Origin: Rhizobacter sp.
Lineage (GTDB): Bacteria > Pseudomonadota > Gammaproteobacteria > Burkholderiales > Burkholderiaceae_C
DNA length: 38,237 nt
Reading direction: 5' to 3'
Assembly (NCBI GenBank): GCA_025355545.1
Contig: JANXZN010000267.1
Location: 1 to 38,237, forward strand
Made by a program: the position numbers and the translations under genes. Shown one piece after another: positions 38,132-38,237 of this stretch. A model generated the notes under the pieces. That model saw only the letters and a list, made by a program, of their open reading frames with translations. It did not search any database and had not been told where the DNA came from. The first letter of the stretch is position 1, and the number at the start of each line of letters is the position of its first letter.

Positions 38132-38237
38132 TCATGCCGGCACTGAGGACAGTTTGATCTCGAAGCCGAGCGCGGCGGCGCGGCGTTTCAGTGCGGCGAC
38201 GCTGCGCTGGTGCTGCTGCTCTTCGTAGTGCTGTTGC
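38132..38237 (-). CDS. C-terminal fragment of an ORF truncated by the window edge; possibly a transposase C-terminus
   Basis: Translates as ...QQHYEEQQHQRSVAALKRRAAALGFEIKLSSVPA*. Not in the ORF track because it runs off the edge. The transposase guess rests only on the general look of the C-terminus. Confidence 0.4.
   Translation of the reverse strand, partial: QQHYEEQQHQRSVAALKRRAAALGFEIKLSSVPA

Overview
The window carries a near-complete type VI secretion system (T6SS) locus from a high-GC proteobacterium. The lineage looks betaproteobacterial/Burkholderiales-like, but that is inference only. A ~30-kb minus-strand gene series runs from tssA (34924) down to 4887: tssA, tssB, tssC, three tandem divergent Hcp-family genes, a zinc-ribbon protein, tagJ/impE, tssE, tssF, tssG, clpV/tssH, vgrG, a DUF4123 adaptor, two uncharacterised genes, FHA/tagH, pppA, a DUF4280 PAAR-like tip gene, tssK, tssL (OmpA-like C-terminus), tssM, tagF, and a second sheath-like gene that looks like a TssB-TssC fusion. 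I found no recognisable TssJ lipoprotein and no PpkA kinase. The left flank (1-4800) is an island of small Lys/Ala-rich uncharacterised proteins (one with LysM) and shows several apparent frameshifts. The right flank has an uncharacterised plus-strand gene, a GIDE-domain + LemA pair, and a truncated ORF at the window edge. Non-coding structure includes a ~169-bp nested inverted-repeat (MITE-like) element between tssK and tssL, a perfect 30-bp palindrome upstream of the PAAR gene, and two copies of a GGGGGGCAG-GAACGAAGTGA motif. The most interesting biology is a T6SS that appears to encode an extra TssB-TssC fusion lacking the usual TssC C-terminus, alongside three different Hcps, in one locus.
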